Origin: Siphonodentalium dalli
Lineage: Eukaryota > Mollusca > Scaphopoda > Gadilida > Siphonodentaliidae
Direction of reading: 5' to 3'
Length of the DNA: 64,000 nucleotides
Assembly (NCBI GenBank): GCA_032622095.1
Contig: CP136069.1
Location: forward strand, 158,337,043-158,401,042
A program made the position numbers and the translations under genes. Below are positions 36,410-47,930 of this stretch, one piece after another. The notes beneath the pieces are model-generated. The model was not told where the DNA came from. It made no database searches and worked only from the letters and a program-made list of their open reading frames with translations. Within the stretch, counting starts at the first letter, position 1. Each line of letters opens with the position of its first letter.

Positions 36410-37395
36410 CGAAATCCGTCCCATTTTACCCGATTTGACCTTGAATTGACCATTTTGAAGGTCAATGTCAGGTCGGAGTCACGATTTGACCCGTGACAAA
36501 TTTACCCCTAGGTTTCAACTTTCGTCAAATCCGTCTGGCAGTTTTCCCGGCCATAGCTAACACACACACAGACAAACAGACAGACAGAAGTCCCAAAATA
36601 TATATTAGATTAAACTGCGTGCACTTCGCGCACACGTAGGGAATTTGCAGCACATTTTGAACGGACCCCCTTTGGAACCTGTATTCAGCATGCAGCCTGA
36701 TGATCACACGCCCTGCACTGCGCGGCCCATTTGTATGAACACTTTATTTCAATAAAACTGTTTTACCCACATCCCCATCTCCCCAACCCATGTATATGCA
36801 TGCACATATGAAACGCAACAATCAAGATACTTTACTTTATCTATAGTAACTGAAACAGGCTCAATTCGGAACCTTTATTTAGCGGGCGAGGGGCCTACAG
36901 CCCCTTTGTGAGCTTCGCGCACATTATCTGATTTTAAACTGCGTTCGCCTCGCGCACATTTTGATCTTTTGAACATTCTTTTATCAGATGTGCACTCAAC
37001 CGAAAGATTAAAAGAGCATTAATTAGCGTCGGCAGTATTGTTTACACTGTATTATTAGTCCCGGTCCGGGATTCCGGGATGTGATTTTTCTAACTGAGTT
37101 CCGGCGAATTTACTGAGTTCACGGTACCCACTGGCGGGAGGTCAGACTGTGTCCATTCGCCATCTTCCGTGTATACCGGTACTCCTTCCATTCCACACTC
37201 AATGCACAACTTTCGTATCAAAGACAGCATTCTTTACTTGTGTTCAAACCCAACTGGCAAATTTAAATACCATATTAGCACCCATTCCCAACGACGAACG
37301 TTCGAGTCTTGACTCTGCTCCCCATTACATCCACCCATCTCCCCAACCCATGTATATATGCATGCATATATGGAACGCAACAATCAGGATATTTT
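36410..37395. repeat. ~980-bp duplicated block, copy 1
   Basis: Nearly identical to 38812-39797 (offset 2402 bp), with only about one difference per 100 bases visible. It includes the 5' part of the short Helitron (to 36609) and an inverted copy of the composite's left arm. Confidence 0.9.
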
Positions 37396-37666
37396 ACTTT
37401 AAATTCATATAATGTGCGTGAAGCTCACAAAGGGGCTGCAGGCCCCTCCCCCGCTAAATAAAGGTTCCGAATTTAGCCTGTTTCAGTTAGTATAGATAAA
37501 GTAAAATATCTTGATCGTTGCGTTCCATATGTGCATGCATATACGTGGGTTGGGGAGATGATGGTGGGGGCAATAATACAGGTTTTTTTAAAATGAAGTG
37601 TTCATACCAATGGGCCGCGCAGTGCAAGGCGTGTGATCAATAGGCTGCATGCTGAATACAGGTTCC
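37396..37666. repeat. Direct copy of 36152-36408
   Basis: AATTCATATAATGTGCGTGA through GGGCCGCGCAGTGCAAGGCG is repeated almost without change, so the composite contains both direct and inverted copies of the same module. Confidence 0.85.
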
Positions 37667-37827
37667 AAAGGGGGTCCGTTTAAAATGTGCTGCAAGCTCC
37701 CTATATGTGCGCGAAGCTCACGCAGATTAAGATCATATAATGTGCGCGAAGCACAGAAAGGGGCTGTATAGGCCCCTCCCCGCTAAATAAAGTGTCCCGA
37801 ATTGAGCCTGTTTCAGTATAGATGAAG

Positions 37828-38036
37828 TGTGAAAAGAGAAGTATTACCAATACATTGCTAATATAGAAATGATGTGTTCATGGCCGTGGAGACCAGAAAG
37901 TAACGAAGATCATTTATAAACCCGTCATTTTGACGTGTATGTAAATGTGCTTTGTTACTTTCTGGTCTCCGCGTTTATGAGCACATTATATATCATTTCA
38001 ATATTAGCAATGGATTGGTCATACTTCTCTTTCACC
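37828..38036. repeat. Inverted repeat (hairpin) with ~80-bp arms
   Basis: GAGAAGTATTACCAATACATTG through GGAGACCAGAAAGTAACGAAG (37836-37909) is complemented by 37959-38036 (CTTTGTTACTTTCTGGTCTCC onward). The spacer is about 50 bp and contains CCCGTCATTTTGACG. One arm recurs alone at about 59255-59345. Confidence 0.85.
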
Positions 38037-38382
38037 TGAGGCGCGTGGGAACACTTTATTGAACTAAAACTGTATTTTGTACCCCTACCCTACCCCACAT
38101 ATATATCATGCACATTTGGAATGCAACAAAATCAACATGTTATTTTATTACTGCATGACAGTGCATGTATTTGCTTACTTAAATAGACTCCATTTGGGGG
38201 CGTTTATTCAGCGGCCCCTCTTTGTGCGCTATATATGAGCCTATGGCTCGGGAACACTTTTTTCACAGAAAAACTGTAGTTTCTACTACCACCCACATAT
38301 ATGCATGCGCATATGGAATGCAACAAAATCAACTTATAGTTCTGTATTACTATTATATATAGTCCAGTATAACTGAAACGCA

Positions 38383-39011
38383 TTAGCTGGTGGACCCGAC
38401 TTCGTCCGGGCTGTTTCCCCTCTGCTTTTCGGCGAATTGCGCGATTTAACCTTGAATTGACCATTTTGAAGGTCAAGGTCAGGTTGGGGTCACGATTTGA
38501 CCCATCCAAAGCACTCCTCGGACAAAAGTAACCCTAGGTATCAAATTTCGTCGAAATCCCGTCAAAATTCGCGATTTGACATTTAATTGACAATTTTGAA
38601 GGTCAAGGTCAGGTCGGGGTCACGATTTGACCCGTCCAAAACACTCCCCGGACAAAAGTACCCATAGGTATCAAATGTCGTCGAAATCCGTCCATTTTAC
38701 CCGATTTGACCTTGAATTGACATTTTTGAAGGTCAAGGTCAGGTCGGGGTAACGATTTGACCAGTCCAAAAGACTCCCCGAACAAAAGTACCTCTAGGTA
38801 TCAAATTTCGTCGAAATCCGTCCCATTTTACCCGATTTGACCTTGAATTGACCATTTTGAAGGTCAATGTCAGGTCGGAGTCACGATTTGACCCGTGACA
38901 AATTTACCCCTAGGTATCAACTTTCGTCAAATCCGTCTGGCAGTTTTCCCGGCCATAGCTAACACACACACAGACAAACAGACAGACAGAAGTCCCAAAA
39001 TATATATTAGA
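38383..39011 (-). mobile_element. Complete short non-autonomous Helitron (629 bp)
   Basis: On the minus strand it starts at 39011 with TCTAATATATATTTTGGG preceded by A, then a (TGTC)n tract. It has four tandem ~130-bp units (starts near 38441, 38571, 38701, 38832 on the plus strand), a terminal stem CCCGGAC/GTCGGG (38395-38410) and ends CTAA at 38383, followed by T. A/TC...CTRR/T is an exact Helitron signature. It shares its terminal block with the element at 1-293. Confidence 0.85.
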
Positions 39012-39797
39012 TTAAACTGCGTGCACTTCGCGCACACGTAGGGAATTTGCAGCACATTTTGAACGGACCCCCTTTGGAACCTGTATTCAGCATGCAGCCT
39101 AATGATCACACGCCCTGCACTGCGCGGCCCATTTCTATGAACACTTTATTTCAATAAAACTGTTTTACCCCCATCCCCATCTCCCCAAACCATGTATATG
39201 CATGCACATATGAAACGCAACAATCAAGACACTTTACTTTATCTATAGTAACTGAAACAGGCTCAATTCGGAGCCTTTATTTAGCGGGCGAGGGGCCTAC
39301 AGCCCCTTTGTGAGCTTCGCGCACATTATCTGATTTTAAACTGCGTTCGCTTCGCGCACATTTTGATCTTTTGAACATTCTTTTATCAGATGTGCACTCA
39401 ACCGAAAGATTAAAAGAGCATTAATTAGCGTCGGCAGTATTGTTTACACTGTATTATTAGTCCCGGTCCGGGATTCCGGGATGTGATTTTTCTAACTGAG
39501 TTCCGGCGAATTTACTGAGTTCACGGTACCACTGGCGGGAGGTCAGACTGTGTCCATTCGCCATCTTCCGTGTATACCGGTACTCCTTCCATTCCACACT
39601 CAATGCACAACTTTCGTATCAAAGACAGCATTCTTTACTTGTGTTCAAACCCAATTGGCAAATTTAAATACCATATTAGCACCCATTCCCAACGACGAAC
39701 GTTCGAGTCTTGACTCTGCTCCCCATTACATCCACCCATCTCCCCAACCCATGTATATATGCATGCATATATGGAACGCAACAATCAGGATATTTTA
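38812..39797. repeat. ~980-bp duplicated block, copy 2
   Basis: See 36410-37395. A third, more diverged copy of the right part follows at about 39870-40640. Confidence 0.9.
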
Positions 39798-40927
39798 CTT
39801 TATCTATACTGAAACAGGCTCAATTCGGGAGCCTTTATTTAGCGGGGGTGGGCCAAATATTATGATATTAAACTGCGTGAACTTCGCGCACACATAGGGA
39901 GTTTGCAGCACATTTTGAACGGACCCCCTTTGGAACATGTATTCAGCATGCAGCCTAATGATCACACGCCCTGCACTGCGCGGCCCATTTGTATGAACAC
40001 CTTATTTCAATAAAACTTTTTTACCCCCATCCCCATCTCCCCCAACCCATGTATATGCATGCACATATCGAACGCAACAATCAAGATATTTTACTTTATC
40101 TATAGTAGCTGAAACAGGCTCAATTCGGAACCTTTATTTAGCGGGCGAGGGGCCAACAACCCCTTTGTGAGCTTCGCGCACATTATCTGATTTTAAACTG
40201 CGTGCGCTTCGCGCACATTTTGATCTTTTAAACATTCTTTTATCAGATTTGCACTCAACCGAAAGATTAAAAGAGCATTAATTAGCGTCGGCAGTATTGT
40301 TTACACTGTATTATTAGTCCCGCCCGGGATTCCGGGATGTGATTTTTCTAACTGAGTTCCGGCGAATTTACTGAGTTCACGGTACCCACTGGCGGGAGGT
40401 CAGACTGTGTCCATTCGCCATCTTCCGTGTTTTCCGGTACTCCTTCCATTCTACACTCAATGCACAACTTTCGTATCAAAGACAGCATTCTTTACTTATG
40501 TTCAAACCCAACTGGCAAATTATAATACCATATTAGCACCCATTCCCAACGACGAACGTTCGAGTCTTGACTCTGCACCCCATTACATCCACCCATTCCC
40601 AACGTCGGTAGAACGTTCGGGTCTTGACTCAACACCCCACTATACATGCACTTCCGCGAAAAATCAACATTCGTTACCTAAATTCACACTGAACCTGAAC
40701 TGACACACAAACGTCATAAGAAATAGTGTCTATACTTGAGTGCAAATACTGCATTTGGGGACCATGTTAGATCTCAGGTTTGCTTTGACCAATCGGCATG
40801 AAATTTGGTCAGTGATATTCAATGACACAATATTGAAAAGTTATAAACGCGCCAAAAGCGTGACCGAGTTATACACAGATACACACACACACACACAGAT
40901 ACACACACAGACGACGGGTTTAGATAA

Positions 40928-41862
40928 AATAATAATCTCCATGATATCAGGAGTCTTAATTTTGTGTTTTAAAGATGTCAAAAGTGGTGCCATTCGAGAC
41001 AGGGGTCCACAGAGGACTTTTTACGAGGAAGATAATAGTGCATGTTAAAATATTAGAATAACTCATGTTAATATTATAACATGGTTGAGTCTGTCCCATT
41101 CAATATAGTTTCCACAAAAAAGTTACAAGAGATATGGAAATGTATACATGTAGAAGGCCTGTTCAACAATAGTGGTCACAGTGTGCCGTCAAATATAATT
41201 TCTTCTGAGATAACGGAATCAGTAGCACATGACTATTCAGGATCCTCCAATAATGACATCTGACAAGGTTATAGCTGCCCAATATACAGAGAATATATTT
41301 CATGTTTTATAACAGACTCATCGCCTAACATAAACTCAAAATATCGCTGTTGCACAGCAACATTTCTTTTAAACTGAGAATAATTAGCCAGTATATAGCA
41401 CCATGAACAGAGGAGCACCTGGACATTTCTCTGAAACATCTGTATCTTCGTGGAGATATGATAAGCAGGTGTCCACAAAATCTCAGTCAAACCCACTAGA
41501 TTGATTGATACATCTCTATGTAAAACCCAATTGTCGTCTTTTATTTTTGCGAACTAATGTGTTTATGATGTTCATGTTATAACATCTGAAGTATACGCAG
41601 TTGTAAACAAATAAATATTTCTTTATTGGTGGGACGGATTAATCGCGATAAACAAAATGGCAATCGCTCCGATCCGACAAGATGAGCTACTACTAATATT
41701 CCGAGTGTAAAAATCATGTTTTGTGATGTTATTTGGATATATAATTTATCAGAATATGTGTAACGCTTTGAACAAGAGTATCCTCTATTCCCACCATATG
41801 TCCACAATATGCAGAGCGTTTCACATCACTTTAACCTGGGCAACGCCGGATAACCCTGCTAG
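40928..41862 (+). mobile_element. Helitron-like pearl-type copy B, right part with 3' end
   Basis: Resumes the core unit (AATCTCCATGATATCAGG) and has the same 3' region as copy A (TTCCACAAAAAAGTTACAAG, GTTCAACAATAGTGGTCACA). It ends GGCAACGCCGGATAACCCTG, CTAG at 41859-41862, then T. Confidence 0.8.
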
Positions 41863-42755
41863 TATATATACTTAGGCCTTATATCGTGGTGTGATTATGA
41901 TAATAGCACTTCATACATGCACACGGGTTCATCGACAGAGTGGGTTCTATAGCAATTTCGTATATAAATTAGGTCAATCATATCATACATCAATGCATGT
42001 GAGAAATCAGATTCACATTTCAAACAGACTACGAACTCACCGACTCAGACCAAAATAAAAACATTTTTAAAAGCCATTCCTTTTGAACAAATTATTATAG
42101 AATATAAACTACCAACATCAAACGGAAATTAATCAAAAGTCAAGACTGTTTGTTGTTGTTTGGAGGGGGTATTTTACTGAAATTAACCATTATACTATTG
42201 ACGCTGCATGTGTGCGCAATCCGAGTGAGATATGTACTGTACTAAGAAGCTTTTCGATTTCATCATGTCCATTTCATTCATAAAAATTTCATCATGTCGA
42301 TGTCAACGAAACTACAACGAGCCCCATGTAGCTTTCACCATCGACAGAATTTGCGATAACCTGAATGTATCTTCTGCTTTGTTCATAAGTATGTGTTTCT
42401 TGTCGATTCGTGAAAATATAAGGATATCTGAGGATTATCAGATTCACGTATGTACTATGTAATATTATGAAAATATAAACGCGATATAATAACGTTTGCT
42501 TGCATCACGAATTTCGATTCCAGTATTGTCCCCAGCCCAGCCAGAGTGATTGAGACTTTCCCATTGCACGCGACATTTATATTTTAGGCCACTTCATTGC
42601 AAATATTTGAGTCAATAATGTTGTAATTATGTTCTCAATAAAATGTAAACTGCGGATACGAATGAACTTCACTGTGCATAATTCCGATAGTAACTCCCCT
42701 CAATTTAGAAAGCGTCCGGCTTTGATTCGTTATTAATCCGGAATATTGTACTTAC
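41863..42755. other. Intron-like, nothing recognised
   Basis: I looked for the second half of the lectin domain on the minus strand here and found none. The plus-strand frame 42232-42462 has no motif. Confidence 0.4.
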
Positions 42756-42939
42756 CCGCTGTTTTCATACTCCCATCCTGTCAGGTTTTTACGTATGTAT
42801 TTGATGAAATTCCGCCTCTTCATATCAGAATCCATAGCCAACAAGCGTCCTCCTGTAGTTTGGTTGCAAAACTGCCTGGCATTTTCATAACAGTACCTTT
42901 CCGGGTAAAAAATCCATCTCGCCAGTCCGACCGTGTCAC
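42756..42939 (-). CDS. C-type lectin domain, N-terminal-half exon
   Basis: A good acceptor (CTGCAATACAG) precedes 42939 and a consensus donor (GTAAGTAC) follows 42756 on the minus strand. The 184-base exon is entered in phase 1 and left in phase 2. It encodes the first half of a C-type lectin-like domain: WIFYPERYCYENARQFC, GGRLLAMDSD and FIKYIRKNLTGWEYE, with the conserved first-helix Cys and the GGRL motif. The second half is not found in the next kilobase downstream. The nearest phase-compatible candidate is 17385-17620, 25 kb away across LINEs and Helitrons. Signal peptide and upstream exons are not identified. It may equally be an orphaned exon of a paralogue. Confidence 0.8.
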
Positions 42940-43735
42940 CTGTATTGCAGATACATATAATCAAATGTCTAGAAAGGAAACAGACTGTCACATGTCATGA
43001 TAGTGTTTGAATGTATATATCACCGTTGATGTCACAATGTATCACTTTGGCGTTCAATCTTCTGTCTCAATAGGCGTCGATAATCTGTTCAGATTATTTC
43101 AGAATAAATATCGTGCTTGCTGTACTCAACCTACAAATGTTTGTCGCTTGAAAGACATTTATTTCAGGTTCTGTGCATATTTGTGGGTTGAATACACCAA
43201 ACAAAGTTCTTCTAAGCTTGCAGTATGTCACTTCAATGCATAGAGTAAATGCATATGTTATTAACGATCATGCATTGCTAGCGCTGATTTTTACAAGTGG
43301 CCGAATGTTTCAGAATTGATACGGAAGATTGTGCCTATGTGGATTTCGTGAATATTGAGTTCCGGTAACAGAATTATTAATTCCATCTATACTTCTGATG
43401 TAATATATCGGTCATATTTGTTCAATCGTTGAAACTATCTTCTTAATATGTCAATGACTCTTACATATTTTAGTAGTATGTTGAGGTAATTGTAAAACTG
43501 CATGGTCAATCCACGCTTGAATTAAATTAACATGGTATCATTTTATCAAACGTAACAAATGTTACATTCATAGGTTTATTTAATATCAATGATACCATTG
43601 AACAAGGGTTGCGCATCAAAGATGGCCCCTGTCGAGCATTTTAGCTCATAAGAACGAATTTGTCGAACCACTAAACATGGGCGAACTAAGGAACAATAAC
43701 TCACAAATAAGGGTCATAACTCCTGAAAGAACGGA
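42940..43735. other. Intron-like, nothing recognised
   Basis: No exon, RNA gene or repeat recognised. Confidence 0.4.
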
Positions 43736-44400
43736 CAAACCTTGTGTATATATGGAATCAGTTGACGTTCGGTCAAGTTATCGCACTAGCGGTCATAAAA
43801 TTTCAAATTTATAGATAAACTGTGGGCTGTAGCTAAGGCATAAACAAATCGGACAACCTGGTTTTCGATCTCGATGATATTGTGAAAGATCCACATACCC
43901 AATATGAATGGTATCGGTGGAAGTTTGTTCAAGTTATCGCGCTAGCGGTTAAGATTGCTATACAAAATAAACAAACGAACGGTCGTAACTCAGTTAAAAA
44001 ACTCAGATATAAATATTTATAAAATTGCTATAAAAAAAACAAACAAACTTAGGACCCCAACTCAAGTAAAAATTATCTGACAAATCTGGTTTTTCGAACT
44101 CGTTCGATATATTGTTGTGAAAGATACATATACCAAATATGAATGAAATTGATTGGTTCAAGTTACCGCGCGAACGGACGTAATATTTCTTAAAATAGAC
44201 GAACTCAGGGCCGTAACTCAAGTAAAACAAATTCGGACGTTCGTTGGTTTTCGAGCTTCATACAGGTATATTGTTGTGAAATATCCATATAAAAAATGTC
44301 AATGAAATAGACGTTTGTTGAACCTATCGTTCTAACGGACGTAAAATTGCTGTAAATAGAAACAAGTGCCATAACTCTGGTTAGCCAGTTGGGGCGGACC
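43736..44400. repeat. Diverged tandem repeat, ~150-240 bp, about four copies
   Basis: Words CAAGTTATCGCGCTAGCGG, ATTGCTATA, GGTTTTCGA..TCGATGATATTGT and GTGAAAGATCCACATACCCA recur, with key blocks at about 43785, 43930, 44170 and 44330. Strong divergence. Confidence 0.65.
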
Positions 44401-44775
44401 CGATTATATGTGTGCACTTGTCGCACGTGACATTAAACTTACACACCAAAAATTGTCAAAATCCATCATTAAACAGCTATGTATATGTTATATATGGTTA
44501 GGGCCGCTTGTCTTCCCACCAACCGTCCCTCCTCGAACCATATGAGTCGAGTTTTGAGAAAAAACTCGAATAAAACCTGAATGAACAGGGTTCCGAGAGT
44601 ATATCTATCAAAGTAGTTTATCGACCAATTAAAGGTATCTTTGAATATAATCATGTATCACCTCTGCAGATATTTAAGCCCTCTTTGGCATCATGGTATC
44701 TCCAGGAAAATACCACGTTGTATCCCGGTGTTCATGTTCGATATATGAACAAAAAGAGAAAAATATAGGAAGCAG

Positions 44776-45560
44776 ATGTTACAGGGGATATAAAAAGGTG
44801 TAACCACCCCCCCCCCCCCCCCCCACCCACATAGAATCCGTATTTTGCGAGTTCAGGTTTGATTTTGCCCAAAAAAAGAAATTCCGTGCTATAAATACAG
44901 ATACCATCATATTACATGCACGGGTAATATATTGTGTATAACCGGGATGGAAACTGTATTTTGCAAGTATCAAGTTTCATGTTACATGCCAAATTAAATT
45001 CCGTGATATATAGGGAAAACATTATTTAATACGGACAATAGTGTATACCCGGATAGGATCTGAATTTTGCCAGTTCATGTTTCGTATTATCTGACAAAAC
45101 AAAATTCTGCGCTATATAGGGAAACATCACTTTGCATGGACAATAATAGTGATTCTCCTGTTATAATTGTGTATAGGCCGTATATCGTGAGTACATGTTT
45201 CATATTACCCGGCAAAATAAATTCCGCGCTATAGAGAGCAATCATCATTCTACACGGATATTAAAAGTGTATCCCCCGATAAAATTTTGTTTGCCTGAAT
45301 AAAGTGATTTCATGTCTTATATTACCTGGCAAAGACATTCCGCGCTATATGGAGACAAAATAATTTTACACGGGTAATAAAAAGCCTATTCCAGATAGAA
45401 AACAGTCTAATACGAGTTCAAGCTTCGTGTTAGCCTGGCAAAACAATTCGTCGCAATATAGTGAAAGCACAATTTTACACGGGCAATACAAACCGCATCC
45501 CCCTGGTAGAAAACTGTATTGTTCGAGTACAAGTTTCGTATTAGCCGTCAAAAAGATTAT
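44776..45560. repeat. ~115-bp tandem repeat, six to seven diverged copies
   Basis: The word AAATTCCGCGCTATA recurs at about 44880, 44997, 45100, 45215, 45335 and 45446, each preceded by CAAGTTTCGTATTA..TGGCAAA-like sequence and followed by ACACGGGTAATA-like sequence. A poly-C run (44806-44824) interrupts the first copy. Confidence 0.75.
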
Positions 45561-45584
45561 TTTCTATATACACTGAAAAAACGA

Positions 45585-46161
45585 AAGTGCAGGAAATCTA
45601 CACAAAATAAAGAGAAGACTTTGATCAAATTCTACAAGAGCAAGAACGCTTAAATTTAGATATATAAAAATCTATAGAGTCGACAATAGGGAAGATATAA
45701 CATTACGACATGAAATTTGGGACCATTATAAACTTTTTTGAATATCCTTGATCAATGAGTCAGATTTTTTTAGAGCGACCGCTATTAAATATAGAATGTT
45801 TTGGGAAATATGAATGATGACTGTTCACTAGGAACTGATGGTTTCATTGCCGGTTTATATTAATTCTCTCTTTTGTAAAGACCTTGGACAATTCGAAACC
45901 ATTTATCCCAATTATGGTTATAACCAACTTAAGCTATGTATAACAGATATACCAGAACTATGGTATAATAGCATAGATCCCAAAAGCAAATAAAGATAAA
46001 GCGAATTTGAAACATTGGAGGCCTGTCTCACTTCTTAATGAAAATGGTATCTGCGCTGGTAGCTAACAGACAAACAAATACCTTCCTAGATTAACTTCCA
46101 TTTCTCAACTTAGTTTCTTGTCTGGACGGTATATTGGAGAATCCACTCGGCGAGTATTAGA
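45585..46161 (+). pseudogene. L1/Tx1-like LINE reverse transcriptase, left part (host of nested LINE)
   Basis: Read across several frameshifts, the plus strand shows CSLGTDGFIAGLY, HWRPVSLL-like sequence and FLSGRYIGESTRRVLDL, the entry segment of an L1/Tx1-type reverse transcriptase. Continuity breaks at 46161; the next RT segment is at 49597. Many stops and shifts make it an old copy. Confidence 0.7.
46153..46161. repeat. Target-site duplication, left copy (nested LINE)
   Basis: AGTATTAGA, repeated at 49588-49596, at exactly the two points where the plus-strand LINE is interrupted. Confidence 0.75.
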
Positions 46162-46689
46162 TCTGTTTGTTTGTTTTTTTTTTATTGAGGAAGTAGAAAT
46201 AACAACAAAACATGAGACAGACAGACATACGTTTAGCACAAGCATTACAGTAACGATACATTGATACATATTACATTCTTGCACTCACGTTTGCACGCTC
46301 CCATGTGAATTTCACTTGGGCTACTTTCTCACTGGCGACATTAATAAAATTATGCTTGAATCATATAGTTGTTTTTGGTGTAGTTTTTGTAAAGAGATAA
46401 ATAGTTTGTTTTGCCGTTGGCTATTGGGCGACACAACTTTTGTGCATTTAATGAAGAGTGTCAGTTATAAAGTTATATAAAGAGTAAAGTTTGGCGCAGA
46501 TAAATTCTTTCTGATGATTAAGTTAAGAAATGATAAATGTAAATTTGAGAGATAGCTCGGGTTCCGGGCTCTATGTATATAGTTGTGTTGATCGGGGTAT
46601 ATACATGTATAAAGTTGGTTTTGTTGTGGGATATCAGCAAGTCAATCGGTGTTGTCATTAATAATATGTTCTAAGGGTAACCATAGATT

Positions 46690-47762
46690 TTAAAACTCTT
46701 GATATCTCATGTTGCATCTGGATGTGTACTTATCGCATTCATATTTGAATTTTAATCCAGCGAGATATGCCTTTGTTGACAGTTGGATCGGGTCAAAATT
46801 AGTCCTATATATATATTGCTTTAGTACAAGTAGGAAGTAATTTATGATATAATTCACTTGACAATGATTAACGCCAAAAAGCATACTTTGTTTGGTTATA
46901 TGTATAGACACTTCATTTATTTTCAACCAAGACTGAAGTTCGGTTATGAACCGAGTTGTGTATGGGCAGTCCCAGAAAATGTGAGCAATGTTCTCTTGAG
47001 TATTTTCGCATCGCTTACATAGATCACCAGATCTTATGCCTGCTATCTTCAGAAATGTGTTCGTCGATAGGATTCTCGTATTAATTGGAGTTTCGTATCA
47101 GGCGTGGTAGTGAATGGATTGCGAAATTTATTGTCCCATGATTGGGAGTCGTCTTTTATTTCCGAATTCCATTTTTAACATGAGTTTGGCACCCGATTCC
47201 CAAATTGACAGGGTTTGATGGAAGAGTTGACCGCCTTTCTGGTCCCTTAATAACGGGCTCAAAGTTTTGGATAAGAACGGAGAGGGTAATCGTAGGAGGG
47301 GCTGATTACTAGCGTTTGAAAAGCTATATATTTGGCGTTTTAGACTAGCTATAATAACGAAGTTAGTAGAAATATTGAAAGTAGCCTTAAGGGAGTCAGG
47401 GGTGTGAAATTCTCCATTTGCTTGGAACAAATCGTTTATAAAATATATGTCTGCATTTCTTCACGAATTAAAGTTAATTGGGGTTCCTTCCATTCTAATG
47501 TTAGAATTATTGCATATGGTCGCTGAGATGATACTACCATTTTTATCATATATTTGCACAAAGAGATGAGAACATCCCTACAAAATGGGTTAGAAATTTT
47601 TAAAGTTTTTTTTGACAGGGTCTTAGCGTCATATGTTAGGCACAGGGGGTCATTGATAATGGGGTTGTCTTTTAGGAGAGGTGCCCAATTTGATTGCTTA
47701 CATATCAGACTTCTCAGCCATGAGATTTTCATTGCGTAGTTAAAATGTTCCAAGTTGACCAT
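46690..47762 (-). pseudogene. Nested LINE: C-terminal domain with zf-RVT-like motif
   Basis: Open pieces at 47436-47762, 47128-47430 and 46690-46926 are Trp/Lys-rich, like Tx1/L1 C-termini. Between them CKRCENTQENIAHIFWDC (near 46975-47030) gives the C-x2-C...H-x4-C spacing of the zf-RVT nucleic-acid-binding domain. Confidence 0.75.
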
Positions 47763-47930
47763 TTTCAGTCCTCCTGGGGAGAAATCGAGACATAACTGCT
47801 TCCTCTGTACTCTGGCCCGTTTAGAGTTCCAGATAAAATGGAATAAAATTGGTTTAACTTCTTAACGAAAGCATCGTCTGGACTGGGGAGAGACATGAAT
47901 ATGTGGGTTAGCTTTGGAAGAATAAGTGTC

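Larger units (their letters stand above)
35198..40927. mobile_element. Palindromic Helitron-family composite with two inverted 5' ends
   Basis: The left end begins A/TCTATATATATAAAACCCG and the right end, read on the minus strand, A/TCTAAACCCGTCGTC. Inside, the left 1.2 kb (CGTGACCGAG-type block, GCATTTGCACTCAAGTAGAC, CGAACGTTCGTCG, GGAGGTCAGACTGTG) recurs inverted at the right end and twice more between. The centre holds a complete short Helitron (38383-39011), a hairpin and a ~980-bp duplicated block. It lies within pearl-type copy B. No coding sequence is seen; open frames here are repeat translations. Confidence 0.65.

Noticed and set aside
36525-36707. 60-residue frame identical to 38927-39109
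   Set aside because: Identity comes from the recent ~980-bp duplication of non-coding Helitron sequence, not from a conserved protein.
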